A DNA stretch of 64,000 bases, from NCBI RefSeq assembly GCF_004193775.1, contig NC_041005.1, forward strand, positions 13,045,741 to 13,109,740. Reading direction: 5' to 3'. Within the stretch, counting starts at the first letter, position 1. Every line of letters begins with the position of its first letter. Below, piece after piece: positions 24,412-35,491 of this stretch. The notes under the pieces were generated by a model. That model was not told the DNA's origin and searched no databases. It saw only the letters and a list, made by a program, of their open reading frames with translations. Both the position numbers and the translations under genes were made by a program. This DNA comes from Glycine soja. Its lineage: Eukaryota; Streptophyta; Magnoliopsida; Fabales; Fabaceae.

Positions 24412-24777
24412 AAGGAAAGAGACAATGTTTTGCATAAAAAGGCAATGTTTGATTATCAAGAAGAAAATAAAGGAAGGAGGCTAAAAGCCAAAGGTTAAAC
24501 CAAAAAGATAAGAATACAACAATTGAATTTAACCCTTAAATTTATATTTTGTGTTTGAATTTACTTGTTAGACTTTGGTGCTATATTTCTGTTTTTGCTC
24601 ATTTGTCCAGTTATATTTCATGCTTATAACGGTGGATTGTTTCATGTTATTGTTTATTATTTCATTCAATTCTTATTTGTGTGTACACTGTTTCTTATTT
24701 GTCTTTTCATAAAGAAAAAATATGAACAATATAATAGAGATACATTTTTTATTTAGATAGAAAATAAAAAGATTATT
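24412..24777. repeat. Diverged direct repeat, copy B (partner 22,757-23,186)
   Basis: Same ordered motifs as copy A. Here the left side continues into different sequence (TTAGGTTGGTACATGAATATC), which defines the left edge of the duplicated part. The 63-aa reading at 24,565 is not credible as a gene. Confidence 0.7.
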
Positions 24778-24782
24778 TATAT

Positions 24783-25000
24783 ACTACCTTTGTCGTAAAA
24801 TAAGTGTTGCAATTGAAAAACAATGTCCCAAAATAAATATCATATTAGTTTTTCAATGTAATATTAATTATTTTTTCCCTATTAATACACCTAATATATG
24901 ACACTTTTTCAATATAATATTAGTACTAGGTTAGTTTTGTAAATTTTTCATTCTCTTTCATCTATTTATTAATTTTTCTTAATCTAGACTGACAATTATA
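24783..25000. mobile_element. Truncated Stowaway-like MITE
   Basis: It starts TACTACCTTTGTCGTAAAATAAGTGTTGC, like the MITE at 23,299, and keeps the same interior (AATGTAATATTAATTATTTTTTCCC, TTTTCTTAATCTA). Its right terminal repeat is missing because a CACTA-type end starts at 25,002. Confidence 0.65.
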
Positions 25001-25001
25001 T

Positions 25002-25150
25002 CACTATTGCAAAATATTCTTTTTACGACATCGATTTTACGTCGGTTGATCGAAAATCGACTTAGCAAGAATGGCGATGACATTTTTATAAATAAATACA
25101 ACAACTTTACGACGGTTTTGTAAAAGCCGTCTTACAAAACGATCTTAGAA
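25002..25150 (+). mobile_element. CACTA-type terminus with subterminal repeats
   Basis: CACTATTGCAAAATATTC is followed by several short inverted motifs (ACGTCGGTT..AAAATCGAC, GACGGTTTTGTAAAAGCCGTC), the architecture of the transposase-binding subterminal region in CACTA elements. It cuts the preceding MITE. The matching right end was not found. Confidence 0.6.
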
Positions 25151-25293
25151 TATTTTTCACTCTTTTAAATATTTTGTTTCTCCCCCACTCCATCATGCTC
25201 TCACTCTTCGACTTCCCTTCTCTCTCTTCTACTCCCCCATCTAGGGTTCTTCGCGCCGTTGCGGTCTAGTGAACGTGAACTCCCTTTTCACGA

Positions 25294-25716
25294 TTGTCGT
25301 CTTCGTGGGCCTCTCCCTCACCACCCCGGGCCAAACACAGCCTTGAGAACCACTCCTTCTGCGACGTTGGTGTTGATGTAGCCAAAAAGCTCCTTGTCTT
25401 CAAAGTGGTGTCGTTTAGCTTCTTCCTCTTATCGTCGCTGGTGGCACACAGGCTAAAGCTAGCGCTGAATCTGCTCAACAACAAGGATGTCGACGAGGCC
25501 TTTCGGGCCCACATCAACCTTAAGGCCCGACATGGTTGGCTCCACCATTGGCTTCATCATGGGCTGCCTCTTGTTCTCTCTATGGTCAGCGTCATCGAGA
25601 TTCGATTGAGAATGTTGTCTTGTGGGAGCAAGGCCGTTGGGCATGCCGTGGCTGTGATGGTTGTGTTGTTCTCCTCCGCTCTCGTGGTTAACTTGTTTTT
25701 GTATAAAAATTGGTAA
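25294..25716 (+). pseudogene. Small plant membrane-protein gene fragment (uncharacterised)
   Basis: The reading contains VDVAKKLLVFKVVSFSFFLL, then SSLVAHRLKLALNLLN, KDVDEAFRAHINLK and a hydrophobic C-terminal segment (AVAVMVVLFSSALVVNLFLY), giving a short protein with two or three membrane helices. I associate this pattern with a small plant integral-membrane family of unknown role, possibly the MEE60-like group. Around 25,525-25,590 a better hydrophobic reading lies in another frame (MVGSTIGFIMGCLLFSL), so compensating frameshifts are present. It lies inside the CACTA-like segment and is probably captured. Confidence 0.5.
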
Positions 25717-26077
25717 GTGGGAAAATAACGAAAAATACATTATTTGGAAGGTGGTTAGCTTGTTTTTGTATCAAAGAACATGCTGGTTGGCAGTCTGTCA
25801 AGATATTTTGGGGCAAATAATATTTTTTTCTGCAATATTTGTTTGCTTATTGCATGCTAAATGACAAATGGCTTTCTTATCTTTGAGGGACAAAATCAAA
25901 ACTGCCCTTAGATATTAGGGAAAATTGGCTCTTTAATATTGTCTAGTGTTAATATAAGAACAATGACATTCATTTTTTCAGCTTTTAGTTTACCTTTTCC
26001 ATAGTAATAGTTTGATAAAATCAAACTATTTTTATCAACATATAAATTTAATCTTTTAATTGTATTTTTGTTGCTAG

Positions 26078-26460
26078 CATTCACTGGCTCAACAGATACT
26101 GGAAAAATTGTACCCAAACTGGCTACAAGAAGCAATCTTAAGCGAGTGACATTGGAGCGTGGAAGGAGATTGCCTGTAATAGTATGTGAGGATCTTGATG
26201 TTGACAAGGCTATTGAACTTGCACTCTTTGATCTGTTCTTTAATTAGGTTTATTCAATCACTTCATTGTACCTCAATATGCATGTGTCAAGAAGAAGCTT
26301 ATGCCTAATGTTGGATGCTTTATAGGGGCAATGTTGTTGTTCCAGGTCACCTACCTTTTTACATGAGCGTGTCTATGATGAGTTCTTGGAGAAATCAAAG
26401 AAACAGGCTTTGAGACGTGTTGTTGGTGATCCGTTCAAGAAAGGTGTTGAACAAGGCCAT
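26078..26460 (+). pseudogene. Mitochondrial-type aldehyde dehydrogenase (ALDH2) exon pair
   Basis: Two spliced exons of an NAD-dependent aldehyde dehydrogenase. Exon 26,078-26,247 follows TTGCTAG and encodes the cofactor-loop block [12 protein letters not shown] plus a degraded VTLE.G block ([13 protein letters not shown]). Its last codon is TAG immediately before the GT donor. Exon 26,326-26,460 follows TATAG and starts GQCCC, the conserved block holding the catalytic Cys, then [20 protein letters not shown] and [13 protein letters not shown], ending at GT. Exon phases fit. Only these two exons exist here, and one has a stop, so it is a gene fragment carried by the surrounding element. Confidence 0.85.
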
Positions 26461-26918
26461 GTAATTTTATTTTTAAAGTAACCACTGTGTTATTGCATGT
26501 ACTTGACAAGTTTTTTTTTTCTTTTTGTTTCCTCCTTAACAATCATGACTTCATGGGAAAAGTTAAAGTTGTGAGTGCATGTTAACATCGGTTTTTGGGA
26601 AAACTGATGTTGTTTGTAAACATCAATGTCGGTTTTTAGTAAAAATCGTTGTTGTTTTTTAGATTTTTTCAATGTGTTTACTGTTTTTTTAGTTACCCCA
26701 AATTAACCTGCAAATTTAAAAGCAGAACCACAACAAATAATTTTTAGTCTGTTTTTAAACAATTTTTAGCAGAAATTCCTTAAAAATTGAATATTTACTA
26801 TGAATTAAAAAAATATTTAATGTGCATATAACATGAATTGTAAAAAATGTAAATAAGTACACTACAATTGCAAAACTACTTAAACACTAATTGTTTCATT
26901 TTTAACTTTCAAATAATA

Positions 26919-28070
26919 GCTTGCCTGTTGGATGCGAAGCGCCTCCAATCTCTTTGGTTTCAATGGTCTAGCATCATTGAAATATGGCATGATATAATAA
27001 AACATAAGTTAATAATATATAATACCAATTATAACAAAATGAAATACATTTGAATTAAACAATTATCATTTTCCAATTATTCTTGAAACTTCCTAAGATT
27101 ATAGTTGACATTCGGTGCATGACGTAATACTCGCACGCGGTACTTCCTTTTTGTCTATTACACTAAATACATTATGAAATTTAGATATTCAATGTTAATT
27201 TCAAATTAGTTTACACAATATTAAAATATAACTAGAAGCATTGTTTAAATGACTTACTTTAACAACAATCCACCTAGCAGTAGCCTTGGATTTACTTTGT
27301 GGAGTATCGTCAAATCCTTTCAAAGCATTGTTCAATACAAACATGGATGTGAATTGCACAGTTAAAATATTGATGTTCACAACTAATGCTAATGTAAATG
27401 TATTGAAAAATATAACTGACCTGATAATAATTCCTTTCAGGAAGTTGCCTAGTCTATTATGCAACGAACAAAACCAGATGACAACATTTTCCTTTGTGCT
27501 GATACGAGTAGCTGAATGACCATCCTCAGGCTCAGGAGGTAGTGCGAGTACCTGTGATTGCATCTACGATTGAAACTGGGATTGCATCTGGCTAAAGGAC
27601 AACATTACTTGTCGAGTAACTTTTTCTGTGATCGACTCCTCCAGCTGGTCCCTGATTTTTTGCGTCAACTGCTCCATGTCTTTCGGAGCCATGGACGAAC
27701 ATGTGTGGGAGGTCCTTGGAGCTGGTCCAAAGTATTGTTTGATCGTGACATCGGCTCCAGTAGCACGCACACGACCAGGGTGTTCTGATTGGCCAATGAC
27801 AATAGTCAGTACATCTTAACGTCCATGGGCGACAAAGGAATCCTGTGAGGCCTGCTCCTCCATGGAATCCTATAAGGAACACATTTATTTGTTCACTCAA
27901 TCAAAAAATAAACATAAACAATTGCAATTGACAATTGAAAGTGATTTACAATCTTGTTAACAATTTCCTTTGCCGCCTCAAACATCATTTGGTCAGTTTT
28001 CTTGGTGTAAGTCATTTTCCACTTCACGTGTCGTCTGATGGAAGATGACACATTGGTTACTTCCTAACCT
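26919..28070 (-). pseudogene. En/Spm (CACTA) transposase gene relic with Ulp1-like end
   Basis: Read on the minus strand from high to low coordinates: RRHVKWKMTYTKKTDQMMFE (about 28,035), DSFVAHGR, VTIKQYFGPAPRTS, MAPKDMEQLTQKIRDQLEES and a Gln/Ser-rich stretch (to about 27,490). Then come GFDDTPQSKSKATARWIVVK (27,250-27,340), CEYYVMHRMSTIILGSFKNNW (27,070-27,140) and YFNDARPLKPKRLEALRIQ (26,925-26,985). The order and the W-I-V-V-K, C..YVMH blocks match the Ulp1/C48-like cysteine-protease domain at the end of legume CACTA transposase ORFs; the candidate Cys and the His are both still visible. Stops and intron-like gaps break it. The internal GFDDTPQ block is out of frame with its neighbours. 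Confidence 0.8.
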
Positions 28071-28775
28071 ATATTTTTTTATACTAAAACTTGCACTTAC
28101 TTTAAAATTTTATAAATTTCAGTAGTTATGTATTTACTAATTTTTATTTCCATATATCATGAAATTCTATTGACAATTGCCTTTATGAAATGCAAAAAAT
28201 TTACATCTTTTTTCTAAATAAATTAATAAAGTAATTTTGAATCTTTCTATAAACATTGTTAAGTGGACTTGCAGCCATAGTCAATTAATACAAATGGACA
28301 CAAATTGAAAGGAGGGTTGCGGATTGGTGACAGAAAATTCAGCTAAAGATGAAAATTGGCTAATAAATTTAATTAAGTGCTAATCACAATATTGTTAACT
28401 TAATGACTTGCTGATATTAATTTATGACATCTAGAAATAATTTAGTACAACTCAATTTTTTTAAAACTCTAAAAAAGCTTCCTTGATTGTGCATTTTGAA
28501 ATTGAATTTAAATAATATTATTTTATACAACCACGTTTAAACTAATTAAATTTTTGAAGGATCTTTGTTATAACTAATGATGACCAACTATCATTATTCT
28601 TGCTAATTTCTTGACTTTTATTTTTCACTATTGTAGTATATTCTTATATTATCAAATCATAAGTCTAGATAAATTTCGATGGAATTTTCAATTGAAACTC
28701 CTAAAAAAAATAACATTTATTTAATTATGTTTTACGAGAATAAATTTAATTTTCACTTGAAATATGTGTAAATAT

Positions 28776-29140
28776 GTGACGTGGAGGTTTCAAAATAGAT
28801 GGATTAATTGTTTGTCATATACTAAGTGAATCTCTTTCCATAACTCCCATATTTGTGTGAACGAAATTATTGTACGAATAGATAGCGAATCGTGGTTTAC
28901 ATGCACAAGGTATCATATGGTGGGATATAGTCCAAAGCTTTTATTGCTGATACTTCTGTTCAAGATAAGTTGAATATGCCTAATTATAGGTTTTGCTATT
29001 TTTTTTTATTTGCATGGATTTGGTTTTATTTCCTCCTATTTTTGTTGTTATTTCCTTTTTAGATGAACAAATTTGGTTTGCGGGCATATGATTGATTGCC
29101 CCTATGGTGCCGACATAATTGGAATGATAGGGTTTTATCA
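28776..29140 (+). pseudogene. LINE 3' tail, truncated by deletion
   Basis: Matches the end of the LINE in copy 2 from GTGGAGGTTTCAAAATAG onward, covering the last RNase H residues (RFQNRWINCLSYTK) and the 3' UTR with TTTGGTTTTATTTCCTCCTA. The rest of the LINE was removed by the deletion junction at about 28,776. Confidence 0.75.
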
Positions 29141-29723
29141 TGATGCTTTTGCAATCCTTTGCTTAAAAAAATATCCTCTTTTAAATTGAATTTTGAATAT
29201 GATAATAAAATTATGTATCTATATTCTTTTAATATATCGTCATTGTCATCATCTTTATTATGCTCTTAATGACATATAATGTTGAGCTTTTCTTGTTAAA
29301 AAGTAAGAGAAAATGTTCAAGCATATAACCAAATGTATGACAAAATTATAATTATAAGTATAAAAGGACAACTAATTAAAAAATATGTTATTTAGAAATA
29401 CCTAAAGAATTAGTTTGTGGGTTCAATTTGAAATGTGTTCATAAAAAAAACATGTTTAGAGCAAAATGCATAATACTCCTTTAAACAATCGGACATTTGA
29501 ATATCAATTGAAAGGAAAAAAATTATGTCATCTCTATTGTCTTTTGTTCATTCCTCTTGTATGCACCATATGATGGAATATAAAAAGGAAATGAAAAAGA
29601 ACTCCGTATTGAGATATGGACAAAAGGAGTGTTGATGTTTATGTTGTCATGAACCAACTATCACAAAATAAAATAAAGCACTAAGTGAAGGGACATGAAT
29701 AATTTAAAATTACATTTTTAATA

Positions 29724-31218
29724 TCATTGTGGTAGTTCCTCTGCCAAATAGATGTAGAAATGTCCCATAGCTCCAGTACGAAACTCATTTTTATATCTAG
29801 ATTCTAGAGTCAAAATTTCACCATCATGAATCTTGATTGAACCCGGTTGTGGATAACAAACAGACATTCCAATGAGATAACCTTTCTCATTTCCAGCCTC
29901 TTTTCCTGTTCCATATTTTGGTGTTGATGTACATAAAGTCCTTCCATCCTAAATGGTAGAAGAACATAAATTTTAGAGTTGAAGATGCATTGTTATATAT
30001 GACCTTTTACAATAATATGGAATTAGAAAATTTATTGAATAAAAAGTCATTCACAAAAAGTTTCACAAAATTAATACGTAACTAATAACAAATGGTTTAT
30101 AAGAATGGCGAAAAATACTGTTCATCACCTGTCCATATAAAGTTGCATTTACAACACCTGAATGCATATGAGCAGTGCCATAAATTAGATAACCTCCATT
30201 TTCCATTGGGATGTTTGCTTTTTGGACATGAGGAGAATCACCACCACCACCAGCTGGAATGGTATACTCTGCCTGCAAGGAATTAAGATTTACTTTTGTT
30301 CACTCACTCTAATAAGATTGAAAAGTATATTGTTTTATCATAAAGTACTGTCTTGAAAAACTTATCTACCAGACAATCATGAAGTATTTTGGAACCATTT
30401 GACCTCACTTTGTCGGTGGAATCAAGTATGTAAACCTTAACTGGTATTTGGTATATGTTCCAATCAACCCAACTAATTTTGTATCTTAAGGAAACCATTC
30501 TCCTTGAACCTTGAAAACCCTCTATTTGCTTGCATTGTAAGTTGTCCTGACAACAAAAGAGACCTCCTTTATAATTTGTAGTCAATCTTTGGTTATGTAT
30601 ATCCCTTGTGACATTATAAAAGTCCTTCGGGAGATTCATATTGTCACATCTACATTGAGTGCAGGTTTTCTTATCTTGTGCACCACGTGTATCAATGACC
30701 ATGATGTTGAGCAACCATTTCTCCTCATATCCATTTTTAATTTTTGTTGGGTTACCTTGTTCTATAGCAAAAGGATCGGGAATTTTTGAGGTTGTTCCTC
30801 GTGATTCTACTCCAAATCCCCAATAATGTGGAAGAATGCCACCATTACATGTGCCTTCGTTTCTTTGGAAAAAAGCATCCTCAGGACGACGAAGCTTAGG
30901 ATTAGGTGACATGGTAATATTTTGGTGGTACTTTATTGCAAACCAATGATGAAGGTAAGTTTCATACGAAGGTATAGAGTTCCCTTCTTGGTCAACTAGT
31001 TCCGCATCAAAACTCTTAATTCCAACATGACCTTTTGGAAACTTTATATTCTCAAATGTTTTTGTTGCAATTGATCCTGGTCCCATTTCAAAACTCCCAG
31101 TTACAAAAATAGCTGTCTTGATATGATTTTCAGGCTTTTGATATAGTGAATATGATGTACTTGGTAGCAACAATAGTATTGAGAATGAAAGTATCATTGC
31201 ATTAGAGATAAACTCCAT
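29724..31218 (-). CDS. SURNod19 family protein (stress up-regulated Nod 19), copy 1
   Basis: Three coding exons: 31,218-30,349, 30,272-30,129 and 29,948-29,724, all with GT-AG borders and phase-0 junctions, giving 412 aa with no stop. Residues 1-24 form a signal peptide (ILSFSILLLLPS). Family blocks follow: PKGHVGIKSFDAELVD, YLHHWFAIKY, GYEEKWLLNIMVIDTRGAQD, a Cys cluster CTQCRCDNMN, YKGGLFCCQD, SLRYKISWVDW, NGGYLIYGTAHMHSG and GMSVCYPQPGS. NIT, NVT and NAT are possible glycosylation sites. The family (PF07712) is secreted, nodulin- and stress-linked in legumes, with unknown biochemistry; the HMH motif could bind metal, but that is inference. The start at 31,218 was chosen because the ATG lies six bases after the 5' UTR intron acceptor and opens the signal peptide. 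Confidence 0.93.
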
Positions 31219-31494
31219 GTTAACCTGAACATAAACAAGTAGTGTCACAAAATTAGTAATGAATTGTCTATGATGTTATTTTTTTAAAGGTAAGCTCAAT
31301 TACATATAATTCAAACACATGATTAAAAGATTAGGTAGATTGATAAGTAAGTTTGAAAAAAAAAGTATATTGCTTACCATATGAGAAGAAGACAAAGGAT
31401 TGATCATGATGAAGATTTGGTCTTTGTTGAAAATTAAAGCAATTGTTTAGATAAATTGGTGTACATACGATGGTCTTGTTTGGTGCTTTTATAA
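31219..31494 (-). promoter_or_regulatory. Promoter and 5' UTR with intron, SURNod19 copy 1
   Basis: A TATA box (TTATAAAAG on the minus strand, about 31,486-31,494) lies upstream of a 5' UTR exon ending CATATG|GTAAGC at 31,378. An intron runs to the acceptor TTCAG at 31,225, and six UTR bases precede the ATG. Transcription probably starts near 31,455-31,465. The readings at 31,331-31,549 and 31,219-31,248 are UTR/intron shadows. Confidence 0.7.
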
Positions 31495-32654
31495 TAGAAG
31501 ATTTTGTAGCAATATAACTGGCATAACTAAATGTAGATTTAATACACACGTAAAATGTTTATTTCCATTTGTCGCTAAAGCATGTGTTTGCAATCTACAG
31601 GTAATGATTTGAACAAAATTTATTAATAATTGTTAGTGACTTTTATGAAACTACAAATCATTAAGCAACTGTTTAGATCTATTTATGGGTACAATAATTG
31701 GTGTCAATTGATACTTTATGTAAGAATTAGTTTCTATAATAATTTCAATCCCTCTTCATGGTAAACTTTTGTTTTAGTTTTTTGTTTCTTTTAATTATAA
31801 ATCCAAAGGTGGGGGAATGTGTATACATTACTTATTAACCAACAAATTAAACTCCTTTAAAGCACGAAATTAGTTATCTCACAATATTATGTAGTGTCTT
31901 TTTAATGCCAAATAAGATTTTAAATACTTTTTGTTTTTATGATATGATTTACAAAATCAACATGTTAGGATTGTCTCTTTTAAAGAATGAAACAAAATAA
32001 ATATGCTTCTTCATATGAATACAAGTTTGCTTCCACGTTCAATCAAATATTATTGGTGATTACTTTTCTGTTTTTTTTTCAAAAGAAATAGAAAATACAC
32101 ATCTAACATTGAAAAATATTTTATTCATTAAAATTTTCACTAACATATCTACTTGTAAGAATACATAATTTGGAAAATGAGATTCTCACTCTCCCCATTT
32201 TCTCTATTAGATATTCTCAATATTTCAGCTCTTTTTCTTTTCAATATCTTTATCTCTAAATTGAATTTCAATATTAAATTTTGAATAATTACAAGTAATC
32301 TTATATTGCAATTTAAATCCCAAATTTAACCCATATAATTAAATATGTTTATTGCAATTTTCTGATTACAATATAACTTATATTAGAAAATATTTACTTA
32401 TTTTAAATTTTAATTATACATAAATAAGAATTTATGTTATATAATATTGGAGCTAGATTCCTAATTTTGAATTAAACAATAACCCTAATTTAGTTAATTT
32501 GAAATTTCAAAATATGTTTATTAAATAACAATAAAAATTTACTAAAATAATTTATGATATATTTTTACCATGAGCACTTAGATTTTTGTGATAGAAAATT
32601 GTGACATCCTTTAACATGAAAATTTTGTGTGTTATTATTGATATTAGTATAATT

Positions 32655-32985
32655 AATCTCACTGTTTCAAAATAGTAGTCTTTTTAGGTTCATTTTTTCA
32701 AAATAGTAATTCTTTTGACTTTATATAGCTATTTTTTTTATAATACTCTTATATCTAGTTAAGAAGATTAATAAATACTTTCCTTAAAAAAAAAGACATT
32801 TGTCATAAAAATATGTTGGTCGAGACCTAAAGGATAGAATATATTTGTTATTGGTAGATAGTGGCACAATTAATGCCAATAGTAGTTGAAAAACTAAGGA
32901 TATTTTTGTCTAAATTTTTATAATTGAATGTTTTCTAATATGTATGAATGACTTGAAAAGACTATTATTTTAAAATAGAGGGAGT
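32655..32985. mobile_element. Stowaway-like MITE
   Basis: The left end CACTGTTTCAAAATAGTAGTCTTTT pairs with the right end (reverse) CACTCCCTCTATTTTAAAATAATAGTCTTTT. A TA sits on the outer side of the right end and near the left end. Non-coding, about 330 bp. Confidence 0.65.
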
Positions 32986-33074
32986 GTATATTATATTATA
33001 TAAAGTATATTTCTAAAAAATAATTATGTATTTGATGATACAATTTCTAAACTTAATGAAAATATTTTTTCCAA

Positions 33075-33440
33075 CGAATAATATAGTTCCTTCATCCCCT
33101 TTTTTAAGAGATTATTTAGATATTTCCTTATTCATTTTCATATGACTCTGTTCTAATTGGTCGTTGCATGAATTATATTTTATCAAAATAACCTTAATTA
33201 TTTTAGTGCATGTATCATAAATGCTACCGAATGTCTCTTTCTCTCTCTTATGATTGAAAAAAGAAAGAGTTTAATTTTAAGAATTAAAAGACCACTACTA
33301 ATATTCTCTCTCCATATACATTAATTATTTAAGGGTTTCTTAAAAAAAATATTACAATTACAGACAAATTTATTGCTTAAAATGAAATTAACCAACTTTC
33401 TTAAAATGCATAAAATAGTTAATGTTTTATAATTAGTATG
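33075..33440. mobile_element. Possible degraded MITE
   Basis: TTCCTTCATCCCCTTTTTTAAGAGA resembles a Stowaway left end and AAGGGTTTCTTAAAAAAA near 33,332 resembles an inner right-end motif, but the outer right end is not convincing. Confidence 0.35.
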
Positions 33441-33980
33441 ATTACCCGTGTAATGTAACATTGTGATTTTTCTAATTCATGATAAAGTGATTGAAAATAA
33501 TTATAAGAGTTAGTTTAATTTAATTTTAAAGAATAATTAATAAATATGTGAAAATTTTGTGTGTAAGATTCAATAGAAAATTTTATTAGAAAAAAAATTG
33601 AGTTATACACTACCAGTTTAAGAATACACAACAGTGAGAACAATTAAAAAGAAAACAAAATTGACTAGCACTTGTTTTACAGTCAAAGAAAAAACACAGA
33701 AAATGTGGCATTTGCTACACTCAATTTCATTCACTTGATTTTATAATAAATGTGTTACAAGAGGTGTTCTATGCAAATAGATGTAATAAAAATATTATAA
33801 CTTTATCGTTAAGAGACAAAAATTAGATGGTGCAATAAAAGAGATGCCACCATGCAACATGTGTACAATTGTTGGATGCAGTCATGATAGTCCATGTGTA
33901 ATGTGGAGCAACTTGCAAGGGAGGTGCAGGTGTAAATGTTTTAGGCAATGATAGATTTCTTATGTAGAAGCAAACTATAA

Positions 33981-33987
<7 letters not shown>

Positions 33988-34027
<40 letters not shown>
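33988..34027. repeat. (AT)n microsatellite
   Basis: About 19 uninterrupted AT units, preceded by ATACATACAT. It lies about 65 bp upstream of the orphan exon-like reading at 34,093. Confidence 0.95.
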
Positions 34028-34029
<2 letters not shown>

Positions 34030-34092
34030 ATTATAAATTACTGAAGCAAACCACATCTTCTTACTTATTCTTGTATTATTCTGTTATGTACG

Positions 34093-34240
34093 ATGAAGTC
34101 CGCAGTACCTCTTCTCCTTCCTATTTCTTCTTCTTTCACTTCTCAAAATACATACACTTCCAATTTCATAATTATAAGTTCAAGGAGTATTCCAAAGCTA
34201 AAAACATGTAATTCTTTTCTTCGCTTGATCTATACTATTG
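34093..34240 (+). pseudogene. Orphan first-exon-like reading with transit-peptide character
   Basis: ATG opens a 49-codon reading rich in Ser, Thr, Leu and Arg/Lys with almost no acids (MKSAVPLLLPISSSFTSQNT..., ISSRSIPKLKTCNSFLR), as in plastid or mitochondrial transit peptides. It ends exactly at a strong donor, ATTG|GTAAGT. No second exon was recognised in the following 2 kb, so this is either a captured or broken gene start or a chance reading. I cannot name the gene. Confidence 0.35.
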
Positions 34241-34249
34241 GTAAGTTAT

Positions 34250-35490
34250 TCTTAATCTTTCTCTTGCCTTTCCCTTATCAAATCTGGACATTTTCCTTTC
34301 TCCTAACCATTTCTATTTTCTATGTGGTTCATGGGAATGGTTTGTTGCTAAATTAATGATGATTTATTAAAGACCCTATCCAAAGTGATAAATTTCTTCA
34401 CCTATCACTCATCTAAACCTCTATCTTTTAGCATCTCTTTGAGGTAAGGGAGCTGACTCTTTGTTTGTCTCCTTTACATTGGTTGCTTAGTGTAAATAGG
34501 AAAATATTGAGTGTTGTTGTTTTGGTGATAGAAGATATGATCTTAATATGTTTTCGCAAGGAAAAAGAGAAAAAGAAAATGCATACTGGAGTTGGTGAGA
34601 TCATTATGCGCATAGGGAAAAAAAATTAGCATGAAGTTTGGATCTTATGATACCTGAAATGGAAGCTAAGCTATATAAGTCTATACATGCTTATTGTTTT
34701 TACATGTTAAAGTAGAAAGACTATTATAGATATATATTATGCCTATTCTTGCAAAGTTATAAATTACCAACCGTGAATCATTTGAGATTTTGATATCATT
34801 GTATGAGGAGTAGAATTGTGAGCCATATAGGGACTATTTGAGTACTATTGAATGGGTTCAAAACAGATAACGAAGTTAGAAGGAATAAGATACTTTACTT
34901 TCCATAGGTAGATAAAGAAAAAGAATTTAAACTAAGAACTCAAGTTTAGATATTATCATAAAGAAAAAGAATTTAAACTGAGAACTTAAGTTTAGATATT
35001 AAGGTAATTATTTGAATGAATTATAAATGGTATAAAAATAATAATAAATAAATAAATTGTCTAAAAACCTATTCTTAAAGAGTGTGCAACCGTTACACAA
35101 CATCACTCTGCCTTAGGCACTATAAGAAGAAAAAGTAAAAGAAAACTGAATTTTTTTCTCTCTAAATAGAATGATGATAATTACCATTAAATAATAAGTT
35201 TAACGATTCGAAAAACAGGAATCGTGCTCAAAATAGATAGGCATATTGTTTAAAGTTTAAAACGTTTCCTTTTATGATAGCTCTTTTTTAGTGACTATAT
35301 AGGAAAAAGGAGAACTTTGTAAGTAAGAATAGTCCTAATAAAATCTAGAGAAAGTGACTGGATATGTTATAGGAAAAAAAAGGAAAAGAAATTATTATTC
35401 ACAAAGATGTGAATTATGTATTTAAAATATTCTAGAATAGTCTACAATAGGCTTTAAAAAAATGGCGAAGTAAATTAATTTAATTATCAT
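34250..35490. other. Spacer with a short tandem duplication
   Basis: AT-rich, no gene recognised. ATAAAGAAAAAGAATTTAAACT starts at 34,912 and again at about 34,958, followed each time by AGAACT.AAGTTTAGATATTA, a ~46-bp tandem duplication. Confidence 0.6.
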
Positions 35491-35491
35491 T

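Larger units (their letters stand above)
26567..32197. repeat. Segmental duplication, copy 1
   Basis: Collinear with 36,785-43,769. Homology starts at TTGTGAG.(G/T)CATGTTAACATCGG and ends at CACTCTCCCCA (32,197 and 43,769). Copy 1 lacks about 1.64 kb that copy 2 has (LINE body, 38,702-40,345 in copy 2) and keeps about 283 bp that copy 2 has lost (about 27,413-27,695). Near-identical elsewhere apart from sparse substitutions and short indels. Confidence 0.95.

Noticed and set aside
30092..30286. Plus-strand ORF (and its twin at 41,664) over the SURNod19 gene
   Set aside because: Antisense shadow of exon 2 and intron 2; no family features and duplicated only because the gene is.
31331..31549. 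72-aa upstream protein before SURNod19 (twin at 42,903)
   Set aside because: It spans the TATA box, 5' UTR exon and a GT donor, so it cannot be read from the spliced mRNA.
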